NCBI GenBank assembly: GCA_964644845.1
Contig: CAZXXS010000053.1
Coordinates: 1 to 49,712 of the forward strand
Length of the DNA stretch: 49,712 nt
Source of the DNA: Geothermovivens sp964644845
GTDB taxonomy: Bacteria > Zhuqueibacterota > Zhuqueibacteria > Oleimicrobiales > Geothermoviventaceae
Direction: 5' to 3'
Each line of letters opens with the position of its first letter. Position 1 is the stretch's first letter. Shown here piece by piece: positions 1 through 8,552 of this stretch. A model generated the notes under the pieces. The model worked only from the letters and a program-made list of their open reading frames with translations. It was not told the DNA's origin and searched no databases. The position numbers were made by a program, and so were the translations under genes.

Positions 1-1130
1 GCGATGCCTGCCAGCACAAGTGCTCCGACCAAGGGCGCGCCCGCACTCAGAAGCAACATGGCCCGGATGCCCAGCAAGTCGGCCACGCGACCGAGGACAA
101 CGCCCGCTACAATGAAACCGCCGTCGAAAGCTCCGAGGAAAACGCCGAAAACAGGACCCCGCGTTCGGTAGGTCGTCATGTCGGCAACGAGTGCCGTCAG
201 AGCCGGTTGAAACACGCCAAAGACCAGTCCGTAGAGAGCACCCGCTGCCAGCACCCAGAACTGGCTGCTCGCCAGAGCAAGCATGGACAGCACACCTGAG
301 AACGCCACCAGGGACAGCGCAGAGAGTCGCACCCGTCCAAAACGGTCCGGCAGATCCTTTCCCAGCGTCCGGATCAACAATGTAAAGACGGCAAACGTCG
401 CGAAAAACGCACCCGAGGAACCCAGACCGTTCTCTTTGACAAGCAGGGGGACGAACGTGAATGCCGCACCGTGGCCAACCGCGCCCAGGAAAAACACCAG
501 CGAGGCCACCATCACCCCAGGTGTGAGCCACCGTCTGCTTTCCTCCTCACCGCGAACGGCATCTCGCACCCCAGTCACCTCGCGAACACCGCGCACGCTG
601 AGCAACCCCAGAAACGTCGCCGCAGCCATGACCGCCAGTACACCGCGCAGGTCCGCCGGTCGGTACAACGCCTCAGCAAGCGCCGGGCCAGCAGCAATCC
701 CGATGTAGTTGGCCACGCCCATCTCGCTAATCGCTGCTCCCCGCCGCTCAGGTCGTGCCACGTCGGCAACGTAGACCAGTGTAGCTGTGGTGAAGACACT
801 CAGCAGAGCGCCGTGCAAAATCCTGACTGGCAGCAGGAACCAGTCGCTGTGAGCAAGCTGGTACGCCGCCGGGACCAACATCGCCAGAACCACAGAGCCG
901 AGCAGCGAATTTCTGCGTCCAACCCGCGATACAAGCCAACCCGCCACAGCCCGAAACAGCAGTACCCCAACGGGAAACGCCCCAACAACCACACCCACCA
1001 CGAAATGATTGGCCCCGCGCTCGTGCAAATAAACAGGCAACGTGGGCATCAACACGGAGAAACTCACGAAAATCAGGACCGTAGCCAGGAAAAGCTGGCG
1101 AAGATTGGCGTTTTTGAGAGACACGAACAT
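1..1130 (-). CDS. MFS transporter (C-terminal part beyond the window)
   Basis: This is a major facilitator superfamily permease, a secondary transporter of the inner membrane. The reverse strand translates without a stop for about 376 residues from an ATG at 1130 to the window edge. An in-frame TGA lies only four codons upstream, which fixes the earliest possible start. The protein begins MFVSLKNANLRQLFLATV and then shows strings of hydrophobic helices such as LIFVSFSVLMPTLPVYL. It has the MFS-type loop after helix 2 (GWLVSRVGRRNSLLG) and a second half starting near RRWLTPGVMVASLVFFLG. The ribosome binding site is weak. The substrate is not predictable. The fragment covers nearly a whole 12-helix MFS protein, so only a small C-terminal piece is missing. 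Confidence 0.85.
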   Translation of the reverse strand, partial: MFVSLKNANLRQLFLATVLIFVSFSVLMPTLPVYLHERGANHFVVGVVVGAFPVGVLLFRAVAGWLVSRVGRRNSLLGSVVLAMLVPAAYQLAHSDWFLLPVRILHGALLSVFTTATLVYVADVARPERRGAAISEMGVANYIGIAAGPALAEALYRPADLRGVLAVMAAATFLGLLSVRGVREVTGVRDAVRGEEESRRWLTPGVMVASLVFFLGAVGHGAAFTFVPLLVKENGLGSSGAFFATFAVFTLLIRTLGKDLPDRFGRVRLSALSLVAFSGVLSMLALASSQFWVLAAGALYGLVFGVFQPALTALVADMTTYRTRGPVFGVFLGAFDGGFIVAGVVLGRVADLLGIRAMLLLSAGAPLVGALVLAGI

Positions 1131-2102
1131 CGTGCGGTGTCACCGTTGCCTTTGCTGTTGTTTGTGAAAATGTCGTCCTTCACAAGAACGTTCGCGTTCA
1201 ACTCCGGGACGTCCGAGCGCCGAAACAGTGAAACCATTGCGCAGTGAAGACCCGTTGCCAGGCACCTTGGGACTGCACCGCAGGCGAAAGCAAGCGCTCG
1301 TCGCGGTTTTTCCGCGGACGGCCAGTCCCTTTCGCTGCGGAACGGGTACCCTCGTCCTTTCCAAACCGGCTGCGCGACGGCGACACGCCCATCCGTTTTC
1401 CCGGTTCCGGCGGTCCAACGAGCGCACATGTGTTCTCTTGTGTCAGCCCGAAACCGGGCAAAGACAGTCCCATTTGACCTGGATTTGTTGGATGCAACGG
1501 GCGCCACCACGGGACGCAAAAGCGCTCAACCGAGTGAAAAAACGGTACAGCACCCGCGTCCGTGTTGCAGGCGCACGGGACTGTGCAGCTTCCTTCGCGT
1601 CGAAAATTGGGCCACTCGAAACGCGGACACCCCAGGCGTCCGCCCGTAGCGCACGCCGAAGGACCAACCCATTTCACGGCCCGCGTCCGAACAGCGAAAA
1701 GTCCCCGCCCCCCACAAACAGCCGGTTTGGAAACACGCGGCTTGTAGCCCTCAGGCCTCAGTCATTTCCGAAGCCCCATCTCACCGACGCGGCAAGCTGG
1801 TCTCCCACAAGCAAAGAGGTTCCTGACTGCTTCGGACCGCCTGGGACTGGGCCACCAGCGGAAACGGCAAGCAGTCTTCGCGCTCCCGCGTTACTCAGGA
1901 AACCACCCCGCTGTCCACGGTTGAACGGCTGTGGAAGCCTTTCCGCGTTCCTTCCGTTTGCGCTTGCAGGAAAATGCCGAAACCCCTGCGAAGTTCCTCT
2001 CCTGACCGGCTACGTCCCCAGCAAGATAACCCGACACTGCAAGACCTCGCAGTTCACCTTCCCGGTTCACGTCTGAAAGCCGGTGCACTTCGTTCCAGTA
2101 GC
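1131..2102. other. Gene-free stretch
   Basis: About 970 bases between the MFS gene and the lyase gene. Open frames exist on both strands, the longest at 1228-2076 on the plus strand. Their products are rich in Arg, Pro and Ser, lack hydrophobic patterning and resemble no family known to me. I see no tRNA T-loop motif, CRISPR repeat or insertion-sequence end. The promoter of the MFS gene should lie near 1140-1250, but I could not pick out a convincing pair of boxes. Confidence 0.5.
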
Positions 2103-3533
2103 CTACCCCTCCCCATCCGCGCTGCTGCCACCCTTCTGCCCAATGATCCCGGGCTCGGTGATGCGCCGCGGATCAAAGATTCCCTTCACCTCGTCTTCGG
2201 ACAGAATACCCCGTTCAACCACCAGCGCGAGCACGCTTTTTCCCTCCGCCAAAGCGTCTCTTACAAGCGCAGCTGCTGCCTCGTAGCCCACAATCTGGTT
2301 CAGGACCGTGGCCAGTCCAAGCGACCGCTCGAAGTACAATCTGCAACGTTCCCTGTCCGCTGTGATCCCCTCCACCAGTTTCTGCCGGAAAACACGTAGG
2401 CCGTTCGTCAACAGGGTCAGACTGGTGAGCAGGTTGAAGATGATAACCGGCATCAGAACGTTGAGTTGCAACTGGCCGGCCTGGGCTGCCAGGGCAACCG
2501 CAGCGTCGTTGCCAATCACCTGGTAGCACACCATGTTCAGCATCTCGGCCATCACCGGATTTACCTTACCCGGCATGATGGACGACCCCGGTTGAACAGC
2601 AGGGAGGTGAATTTCGGACAGGCCAGTCGTCGGACCCGAGCTCAACAGGCGGAGATCGTTGGCAATTCGGGTCAATTCCAGGGCGAGTTCACGCAGCGCT
2701 GAAGAAAAATCGACAAAAGGGGCCATGCTGCTCATGGCCCAGAACAGGTCACTCGCCGGTTTGAGGGGCCAGCCCGTCTGCCGTGAGAGTTCTTCTACCA
2801 CGCGCTTACGGTACTCCGGGTGCGTATTCAGACCCGTGCCAGCCGCGGTGCCGCCAATTCCGAGTTCCTGCAAACGGGCAGCTGCGGTTTCAATCCGGTC
2901 CAAACTTGTCGCAACAGCGCTGGCGTAGCTGCCGAATTGCTGCCCGAGCCGGATGGGCACTGCGTCCTGCAGGTGCGTCCGCGCCGACGTCACGACCTCG
3001 TCGAACTCCCGGGCTTTGCGCCTCAAGGCCTGCGTCAATTCCACCAGCACAGGCTTCAAGCGGCTCCAGGCACGCAAAGCGGCCAGGCGCATCGCGGTGG
3101 GGAACACGTCGTTCGTGCTCTGACCGTAGTTCACGTGGTCGTTCGGGTGCACAGGGCTGTACCGACCCCGACGACCGCCCAAGATTTCGTTGGCGCGGTT
3201 GGCCAGCACCTCGTTCACATTCATGTGGTGCGACGTTCCAGCACCGGCCTGGAAAGGATCCACTACGAACTGGTCGCGGTGCTTGCCTTCCAGAACTTCG
3301 TCCGCAGCGTCCTGGATGGCCCTCGCCAGGCGAGGCTGGAGCAGTCCCAGTTCAGCGTTCACTTTCGCCGCAGCCTTCTTCACAAGCACCGTCGCCCACA
3401 CCAGGTCCGGCGACGGTTTCAAACCGCTGACCGGGAAATTCTCCAGAGCGCGTTGCGTCTGCGCTCCCCACAGCACCTTTGCTGGAACGAGGATCTCCCC
3501 GAGGCTGTCATGCTCTGTGCGAAAATCGGCCAC
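2103..3533 (-). CDS. Aspartase/fumarase superfamily lyase, probably aspartate ammonia-lyase
   Basis: Predicted cytosolic homotetrameric lyase that makes fumarate, most likely from L-aspartate by loss of ammonia. All superfamily blocks are visible: HPNDHVNYGQSTNDVFPTA, the catalytic region ARTHLQDAVPIRLGQQ, and the signature GSSIMPGKVNP. The stretch after the signature (AGQLQLNVLMPVI) is closer to aspartases, whereas the NMVCYQV stretch is fumarase-like, so class II fumarase remains possible. The reading frame extends up to an ATG at 3683, but homology to the family begins at VADFRTEHDSLGE. I therefore chose the GTG at 3533, which has AGCAGGG seven bases upstream and gives 476 residues, normal for the family. 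A GTG at 3557 is an alternative. It appears to be a single-gene unit. Confidence 0.85.
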   Translation of the reverse strand: MADFRTEHDSLGEILVPAKVLWGAQTQRALENFPVSGLKPSPDLVWATVLVKKAAAKVNAELGLLQPRLARAIQDAADEVLEGKHRDQFVVDPFQAGAGTSHHMNVNEVLANRANEILGGRRGRYSPVHPNDHVNYGQSTNDVFPTAMRLAALRAWSRLKPVLVELTQALRRKAREFDEVVTSARTHLQDAVPIRLGQQFGSYASAVATSLDRIETAAARLQELGIGGTAAGTGLNTHPEYRKRVVEELSRQTGWPLKPASDLFWAMSSMAPFVDFSSALRELALELTRIANDLRLLSSGPTTGLSEIHLPAVQPGSSIMPGKVNPVMAEMLNMVCYQVIGNDAAVALAAQAGQLQLNVLMPVIIFNLLTSLTLLTNGLRVFRQKLVEGITADRERCRLYFERSLGLATVLNQIVGYEAAAALVRDALAEGKSVLALVVERGILSEDEVKGIFDPRRITEPGIIGQKGGSSADGEG

Positions 3534-3901
3534 TTCAGTGCCCTGCTGGCCTGTCACCGCCGCCTGCCACACGCCTAACGGTCTTTCTGCGCGGTCATCC
3601 CAAGTCAAGAAACTCCTCGCGACGCTGTAACAGCGACCCTGCAAGAAGTATTCCCGCTTCGTCCTCCCGGAAACGTTCAACAAGAAACAGGCTTCTTACT
3701 GGCGTCGCGCACCTCTGCCCTCACCGTCGAAGTGACCGTAACAAAACCCCACCGCGGACCACAGGCACAGCGCTGAGGGAAAACAGGTTGGCAAACCCAA
3801 ACGCTTTCCACTGCCAGGCATCCCGCCGTCAGCAACAGAGCCGTGGGTCCAGAGAACCCACGGCTCTTTGAGGCGTCTCGCACGACTGATTTTCCTTTTC
3901 C
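3534..3901. other. Intergenic stretch with a terminator hairpin
   Basis: About 370 bases separate the lyase start from the end of the proline-rich lipoprotein gene. The only clear element is the 12-bp perfect hairpin listed at 3837-3867. The in-frame extension of the lyase reading frame into 3534-3683 does not look like lyase sequence and is treated as non-coding. Confidence 0.5.
3837..3867 (-). terminator. Hairpin downstream of the proline-rich lipoprotein gene
   Basis: A perfect 12-bp inverted repeat (AGAGCCGTGGGT / ACCCACGGCTCT) with a seven-base loop lies about 35 bases after the stop of the lipoprotein gene. The stem is very stable. There is only a short T run on either side, so it may stop transcription with help from Rho or simply protect the 3' end of the mRNA. 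Confidence 0.55.
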
Positions 3902-4423
3902 TTAAGGAGCTGGTGCAGGCGGCGGTGGTGCGGGTTCAGTACCAGGCGCTCCACCAGATGGAGGCCCTTGCGGGGCCGGTGGAGGAACGGGGAGTGAATC
4001 AGGAGGAGGTGCCGGCACGCCAGGAGGAGGCGGTGGAACCGGTGGCACCCCCGGTGGAGGAGCAACATTCCCTGGAGGTGGCGGCGCGCTTTCCGGTGGA
4101 GGGGGTGTCGCCTCTGGAGCAGGGGGTTGAAGGTTTCCTGCCGGGGCAGGTGGTCCAGGTGGGGCCCCTGGCACGGGACTTACTGGGTTCGGAGGCGCTG
4201 GTGGTGCACCAACCGGCGGTGGTGCAACAGGAGCTCCAGGCGGAGGTGCCGGTTCTGGCGGGGGAGCAGCTTCAGGTCCTCCACCGCCGGCCGGGCCACC
4301 GCCGTCCAGGCTCTGTGCCGGAGCAAGCGGAGGAGGAGGCGGAGGCGGTCCCGGCTTGCAGGCAAGCGTCAGAACAACGCCCACCACGAACGGAAGCACA
4401 AACCACGCGTTCTTCCTGTTCAT
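3902..4423 (-). CDS. Proline-rich lipoprotein of unknown function
   Basis: A 173-residue predicted lipoprotein. The start at 4423 is an ATG with an AGGAGGG ribosome binding site. A signal sequence (MNRKNAWFVLPFVVGVV) leads to a lipobox LTLAC with the acylated cysteine at residue 22. About half of the mature residues are proline (I count 74 of about 152); the rest are mainly Ala, Gly, Val, Glu and Ser. There is no folded domain. Such a chain should form stiff polyproline-II helix, as in periplasm-spanning linkers like those of TonB or OprI-type spacers, but no such role is shown. Another Pro-rich exported protein lies 1.3 kb upstream at 5675-6382, with an anion transporter between them. I do not recognise a family. 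Confidence 0.7.
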   Translation of the reverse strand: MNRKNAWFVLPFVVGVVLTLACKPGPPPPPPPLAPAQSLDGGGPAGGGGPEAAPPPEPAPPPGAPVAPPPVGAPPAPPNPVSPVPGAPPGPPAPAGNLQPPAPEATPPPPESAPPPPGNVAPPPGVPPVPPPPPGVPAPPPDSLPVPPPAPQGPPSGGAPGTEPAPPPPAPAP

Positions 4424-4611
4424 TTTGTACCCTCCTGTTGTTGCATTTGACCTGCGAGCGGAGGGCTCCCCAGCGAACTGTCGCCGTTCCTTCCACTCCG
4501 GCGACTCCTGACGCCGATCGTGTTTCTCCGCTGTTGCCCAAAGCCGCGCGGAGCTAAGTCGACGCAAATCCGCAGGCTGCCACCACGCACACTATCAGGC
4601 GAGTCAAGCCA

Positions 4612-5685
4612 TCACCCGCACGTTTCGCACAACCAGAAGACAAAGTACGTCAGAATCCCCAGGCCAAAAGCCAAGTAGCTCAGCAGGTGAAACTCGAGGA
4701 GAAAAGAACGCGTGCTCGAAACGTGCGCTTTGTAGAAGCGGTACGAAATCAAGCTGGCCAGGGATCCGATCAGGTTGCCGAAACCACCGACACTGACACC
4801 CCAAAGCAACGCCTGCCAGTTGCGGGTGAAATCTGCAAAGAGCAGCGCGCTCGGTACGTTGCTGATGAACTGGCTGCCAAAAGCCGAGGCCAGGAACACC
4901 TGCGTCGGCTTTTGGATGTTGAATTCGAGCATCAGCATCAGATTGTCGGTGAAGCCAAAGAACGCCAGGAAAGTGGCGAGCAGCACGAAGTCGATTCGCA
5001 GACTACGCCGGTCGACCGCAAGCGCGTAGATCAAAGGCAAACAGCCCACAGCTAAGGGCAGCAGATGGAGTACACCAGCCACAAAAACGACGAACGACAG
5101 CAGGTAAACGACGGCGTGTCCGTCCACGCGAACAGGCACCCCGTCGTCCACCAGGGTGAGCCGACCAACCCGCAGGATGGTCACAACCACAACAAAAAGC
5201 AACGACACCACGCCGAACAGCAAGATGACCCGCACAAACTCCACCGGATGCAGATGGTAGTGGTAGTAAATGAAAATGTTCTGCGGGTTTCCGAAAGGCG
5301 TCAGCGCCGAGGCCCCGTTGGCCGTCAACGTCTCCAGGATGACCAGCGAGCCCTTTTTTGGAACGTTCATCGCCAGGGTCAGGGGGACCACTGTGAGCAG
5401 GGCCACGTCGTTCGTAACCAACATCGAGAGGATGGCCGTCAGCAGCACAAGGCGCAACCCGAGAGCTCGACCACCGCCGACCCGCCGAGCCAGGTTGTGC
5501 AGAAACCCGCTGTTCTCCAGCCCCTTGGCAACGACCAAGAACACCAGCAACGTGAACACGACTTCAAAGTCGTGTTTCGCGTAAGCGGGCATACGTCGAA
5601 GCCAAAGAGAGGTAACGACCAGTCCAGTTCCACTAATGACAAGGAGCCATTCTTCGATGAGTTTCCGGACAATCCTACTTCGCAT
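4612..5685 (-). CDS. ArsB/NhaD-type anion or Na+/H+ transporter
   Basis: Integral inner-membrane transporter of the ion-transporter superfamily that includes ArsB, NhaD and SLC13 carriers. It has about ten hydrophobic helices in 357 residues, somewhat shorter than typical ArsB (about 430). Diagnostic blocks are the first-half re-entrant region MLVTNDVALLTVVPLTLAM and the hairpin TPFGNPQNIFIYY. The second half repeats the pattern around FGSQFISNVPSALL. The ATG at 5685 lies 11 bases inside the upstream gene (5675-6382), implying translational coupling. The substrate could be arsenite, sodium/proton or a dicarboxylate. No arsenic genes are nearby. Confidence 0.8.
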   Translation of the reverse strand: MRSRIVRKLIEEWLLVISGTGLVVTSLWLRRMPAYAKHDFEVVFTLLVFLVVAKGLENSGFLHNLARRVGGGRALGLRLVLLTAILSMLVTNDVALLTVVPLTLAMNVPKKGSLVILETLTANGASALTPFGNPQNIFIYYHYHLHPVEFVRVILLFGVVSLLFVVVVTILRVGRLTLVDDGVPVRVDGHAVVYLLSFVVFVAGVLHLLPLAVGCLPLIYALAVDRRSLRIDFVLLATFLAFFGFTDNLMLMLEFNIQKPTQVFLASAFGSQFISNVPSALLFADFTRNWQALLWGVSVGGFGNLIGSLASLISYRFYKAHVSSTRSFLLEFHLLSYLAFGLGILTYFVFWLCETCG

Positions 5686-6382
5686 ACGCTTGCATTTCCT
5701 GAGTGGCTGGGGTGTCTGGCACGATCCCGGTTCCGTCGTAAGTCACGCGGACTTCAGCAACAATCCGTCCCTGGTAAGCAAGCGGAACAACCCAGCACGC
5801 CTCAGGTTCCCGGTACTCGGCCCCGTTGAGCACCTCGAGGCCATTCAGCACCGTTTGTGCCGAGCGGATTACATCCTCCGCCGAAACCGTCTGTTGAAAT
5901 ACCCAGGGATTGTAGCCCTTAGGCAGTACGTCGCCGGAGCGTGGATCGAAGCGGAGCACACCAACTGCTGCCCCGTCGTAAACGAGCGCGACTTTGAGAT
6001 CGAGCTCGCCCCGTGGCGCACGCATCGCCCAGGGTCGGCTGAGGGACAAGTAGGGCTTTGCCCGCCCAGCCGTCTGCACCGCCAGTGTGGCCTTGCTGAC
6101 ATCCACGTTCACAGCTGGCCCTGGCGGGGCCGGTGGAGCAGGGGCTGCCCCAGGTGCGGGCGGGGGTACCGGCGGAGCACCCGGTGCTGGCGGAGGCGCT
6201 CCGGGAATACCGATTGCAGTCCCGACCAGGGGTGGAGCTCCCGGGGGCACAGGTCCTGCTGCTGGAGGCACATTCTGCGGGTTCGAGGCTAATGGAGGCT
6301 TGTTCTGGGCAAAAAGCAGGAGAGCAACTCCGAGCAGCAGCACCAGCACTCCCAGGGCAATTCTGGATGGCAACGCAAACAT
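5675..6382 (-). CDS. Exported protein with Pro/Ala/Gly-rich segment and small C-terminal domain
   Basis: A 235-residue protein that starts at an ATG with a very strong site (AAGGAGGTGAGATC). An N-terminal hydrophobic segment (ALGVLVLLLGVALLLF) ends in a possible cleavage site FAQ. Residues about 30-95 are rich in Pro, Ala and Gly. The C-terminal 135 residues look folded, with beta-rich stretches such as LDLKVALVYDGAAVGVLRF and a Trp/Tyr-rich centre. The gene overlaps the anion transporter start by 11 bases, so the two proteins are probably made together and may interact. No family is recognised. The composition resembles that of the lipoprotein at 3902-4423. Confidence 0.75.
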   Translation of the reverse strand: MFALPSRIALGVLVLLLGVALLLFAQNKPPLASNPQNVPPAAGPVPPGAPPLVGTAIGIPGAPPPAPGAPPVPPPAPGAAPAPPAPPGPAVNVDVSKATLAVQTAGRAKPYLSLSRPWAMRAPRGELDLKVALVYDGAAVGVLRFDPRSGDVLPKGYNPWVFQQTVSAEDVIRSAQTVLNGLEVLNGAEYREPEACWVVPLAYQGRIVAEVRVTYDGTGIVPDTPATQEMQAYAK

Positions 6383-6883
6383 GATCTCACCTCCTTTTCC
6401 CGTGGTGTGATCGCGCGCAGCGTTCCCCCAGCTACGGAAACCCTGACGAGTAACGTCCGTTTGGAAGATTCGGCCCTTCGCGACAAGCAGGGACCCATTT
6501 CAAAGCCGGAAAAAACTGTCCGGTTCCTGCTGTCTCCCGGACAATTCCGGGCACACCTCGCTACAGATTCCGGCGGACGGAAGCCATCCAAGACGGCGTG
6601 ACTCCGGCGATTCGCCACCGTTTCAGAGCGTGGGTCGAAGAACCACATTCTGAACGACCGCTCAGTCCATTTGTTCCGCTGTAGAAAGATTTTTCGCTTC
6701 TCATCCTGCGGGCAAGAAAAACCGCCAGAAATGTTCCAAAGGGAATGCCTCTCGGAGAGATTTGGATGGCGCGACGCTTGTCCGGCACAAACCACGTTGG
6801 ATGGTGGGACAGGGACACCGGCTGCGCGGAAACCCCAGGCCAGGAACACCAGTGGGGACTCGCCCTTCGGAGGCAGCTGGGTC
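6383..6883. other. Gene-free stretch
   Basis: About 500 bases upstream of the Pro-rich/transporter operon. It should contain that operon's promoter on the minus strand, but no convincing boxes were found. Frames here overlap several others in all phases and have no protein-like character. Confidence 0.45.
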
Positions 6884-7807
6884 TCAAAGGAGGTAGGTCT
6901 TCCCTTCGATGGCAGCGTCGGTTGCGAGGAACTGCCGACGCGCCTCCTCTTCCATCGCCTCGATCGTTTCGTCGTCGTGCTCCGGATCGTGGTGAAAAAG
7001 CACCAAACGACGCACGCCCGCCGCTGCCGCGACCTGCGTAGCCATTTCGATCGTGCTGTGGCCGTAGCCCTGTTTCGGCGAGGTTGGATCCATGTACTCC
7101 TGCTCGCGGTACTGGGCGTCGTGAATCAGCAGGTCCGCGCCCCGAGCCAGATCAATCAGGCGTACGTCGCCTCCCACGTAACCCTCGGTGTCGGTAGCGA
7201 AAACCACGCTGCGGCCATCGCTTTCGATCCGGAAAATGTACACCCCGCCCTTCGGGTGTGCGTAGCTACGCATCACGCGAATGGTAACCTGGTTGTTCCC
7301 GTTGGGCACCTGGTCGTGGAACAGGTTGTACACCTCCGGTTCAATCTGTCCCTCTCGCAGCACAATCACCTGGGATTCATGCAGGCTTTGAATCACCTTG
7401 ATGCTGCGCATTTCGTCCAGACGCACCGGTGAGTAAGGCGGGAGCAACACGCTGGCGAGCGTGGCTTCGAAGTCGCCTGAAAGACCCGCAGGTCCGAAGA
7501 TGTGGAGCTTACCGTGACCGGCGTGAGCAGGAAGGAAAAAAGGTAACCCTTGGATGTGGTCGTGGTGCGTGTGGGTGATGAGAAGCGTCGCGCTTACCTG
7601 CGAGCTACCGTTTTCGGGGGAAAATTCGCGCATCAGCTGTTTCCCCAGCGGAATGATCCCCGTCCCCGCATCCAGAATGATCACGTGCCCTTTGGCCCGA
7701 ACTTCGACGCACGGTGTGTTTCCGCCAAATCTGGCCGTCGACGGTCCAGGTACCGGATAACTTCCTCGCACCCCCCAAAGTCGCACTAACAGGCCGTTTG
7801 TTGCCAT
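6884..7807 (-). CDS. MBL-fold metallo-hydrolase (phosphodiesterase/RNase Z-like)
   Basis: Cytosolic metallo-beta-lactamase-fold hydrolase of 307 residues. The metal motif HTHHDH (His79, His81, Asp83, His84) follows a glycine-rich beta segment (ILDAGTG). Further ligands are seen in the AHPKGGVYIF, VVFATDTEG and LVLFHHDPEHDD regions. The beginning, LLVRLWGVRGSYPVPG, is typical of a large family of MBL proteins related to PhnP and cAMP phosphodiesterases, whose substrates are mostly cyclic nucleotides, phosphodiesters or unknown. The ATG at 7807 has GAGGAG close by and AGGAGG further upstream. A good sigma-70-type promoter lies at 7876-7904. It is transcribed alone. Confidence 0.85.
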   Translation of the reverse strand: MATNGLLVRLWGVRGSYPVPGPSTARFGGNTPCVEVRAKGHVIILDAGTGIIPLGKQLMREFSPENGSSQVSATLLITHTHHDHIQGLPFFLPAHAGHGKLHIFGPAGLSGDFEATLASVLLPPYSPVRLDEMRSIKVIQSLHESQVIVLREGQIEPEVYNLFHDQVPNGNNQVTIRVMRSYAHPKGGVYIFRIESDGRSVVFATDTEGYVGGDVRLIDLARGADLLIHDAQYREQEYMDPTSPKQGYGHSTIEMATQVAAAAGVRRLVLFHHDPEHDDETIEAMEEEARRQFLATDAAIEGKTYLL

Positions 7808-7875
7808 TCGCTCCTCGTCGCCTTCGTGCCTCCTGCGTTCAACCCCGTCCGCACACCGACGCCATTACGTCCCCG

Positions 7876-7904
7876 ATTGTAGGCAAAGGGTACAAAAAAA
7901 TCAA
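7876..7904 (-). promoter_or_regulatory. Sigma-70-type promoter of the MBL-fold gene
   Basis: On the minus strand TTGATT (7904-7899) is followed after 17 bases by TACAAT (7881-7876). Transcription would start near 7869, giving a leader of about 60 bases before the ATG at 7807. It is the closest match to consensus boxes in the window. Confidence 0.6.
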
Positions 7905-8183
7905 GAGCTAAGGTGCAATTTTCGCGACGGAGTTGACGCGCCTCACAGCCGAAAATGCCACTCTTAGCTTTGCGTTCCCAGTTTTCGAGCGGTCCGTTCA
8001 GCAAGAGTCGCCGTAACGCACGCGGCGTGCCTGCAAAAACCGTGCAACAATCAGCAACCTGCCCCACACCTGGCGGTCCTTCCCGCCCAAAGCGTTTCTG
8101 AGACGCTCACCCATTCCCGGGTTCATCGAACATTCGACATCCTTGTCACAAATTCTACAGGCAAACGGACTTCCCTGCGCAAA

Positions 8184-8217
8184 AGCAAAAAGCCGCTTCC
8201 CGCAAGGGGAAACGGCT
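8184..8217 (-). terminator. Rho-independent terminator after dodecin
   Basis: Read on the minus strand, AGCCGTTTCCC pairs with GGGAAGCGGCT (one G-U pair) around a five-base loop and is followed by TTTTTGCTTTT. It lies 46 bases after the dodecin stop codon. Confidence 0.85.
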
Positions 8218-8263
8218 CGTCCACAAAATGGGTGCGCCGTCGTTGCCGATGCACCAACTCCAG

Positions 8264-8470
8264 TTAGTCCAACACCTTGAAGCCGATCTTCACGGTCACC
8301 TGAAACTCCGCCACCTTGCCGTCCTGTACACGGCCGCGTTGCTCTACCACTTCAAACCAGCTCATGGCTTCGACGGATTCCGCAGCCTTTGCGATTGCCG
8401 CCCGTACAGCGTCGTCGAAACTCTCTGTGCTCGTACCGACGACCTCGATCTTCTTGTAGACACCGCCCAT
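8264..8470 (-). CDS. Dodecin family protein
   Basis: A 68-residue protein matching dodecin, a small beta-alpha-beta-beta protein that forms hollow dodecamers binding flavin (riboflavin, FMN) and sometimes coenzyme A, thought to store or buffer flavin. Conserved blocks are VYKKIEVVGTSTESFDDAV, the helix AAIAKAAESVEAMSWFEV (Trp stacks on the flavin in known dodecins) and the C-terminal strands VAEFQVTVKIGFKV. The ATG at 8470 has AAGGAGAAAG just upstream. A longer in-frame start at 8497 would add nine residues outside the family domain and is less likely. It lies 82 bases after the sigma factor gene. Confidence 0.9.
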   Translation of the reverse strand: MGGVYKKIEVVGTSTESFDDAVRAAIAKAAESVEAMSWFEVVEQRGRVQDGKVAEFQVTVKIGFKVLD

Positions 8471-8488
8471 TTCTTTCTCCTTCTCGTT

Positions 8489-8505
8489 CGCAACCACTGG
8501 TTGCG
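8489..8505 (-). promoter_or_regulatory. Perfect short hairpin between the sigma factor and dodecin genes
   Basis: CGCAACC-ACT-GGTTGCG is a perfect seven-base inverted repeat, 19 bases before the dodecin start and about 48 bases after the sigma factor stop. There is no T run after it. It could be an RNA processing or attenuation element, or an operator. Confidence 0.35.
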
Positions 8506-8552
8506 TTCTGCTACCGACACCGATTGTTCCCTTCTCGCCGAAAACGGGCCAC

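Larger units (their letters stand above)
7808..8263. other. Intergenic stretch with promoter and terminator
   Basis: The 456 bases between dodecin and the MBL gene hold the MBL promoter (7876-7904) and the terminator that ends the dodecin transcript (8184-8217). The middle part, about 7920-8180, shows no gene or structure that I recognise. Confidence 0.6.

Noticed and set aside
1228..2076. 282-codon open frame on the plus strand
   Set aside because: The product is rich in Arg, Pro and Ser without hydrophobic periodicity or any family motif, there is no good ribosome binding site, and several other frames are open over the same stretch. It is probably a chance frame in GC-rich DNA.
3534..3683. 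N-terminal extension of the aspartase/fumarase frame to an ATG
   Set aside because: Family homology begins at VADFRTEHDSLGE, and the added 50 residues look unlike any lyase. The GTG at 3533 has a better-placed ribosome binding site.
3868..4557. 229-codon open frame opposite the proline-rich lipoprotein
   Set aside because: It is the antisense shadow of the CCN-repeat coding strand, which keeps all frames open. The sense gene has a signal peptide, lipobox and strong ribosome binding site.
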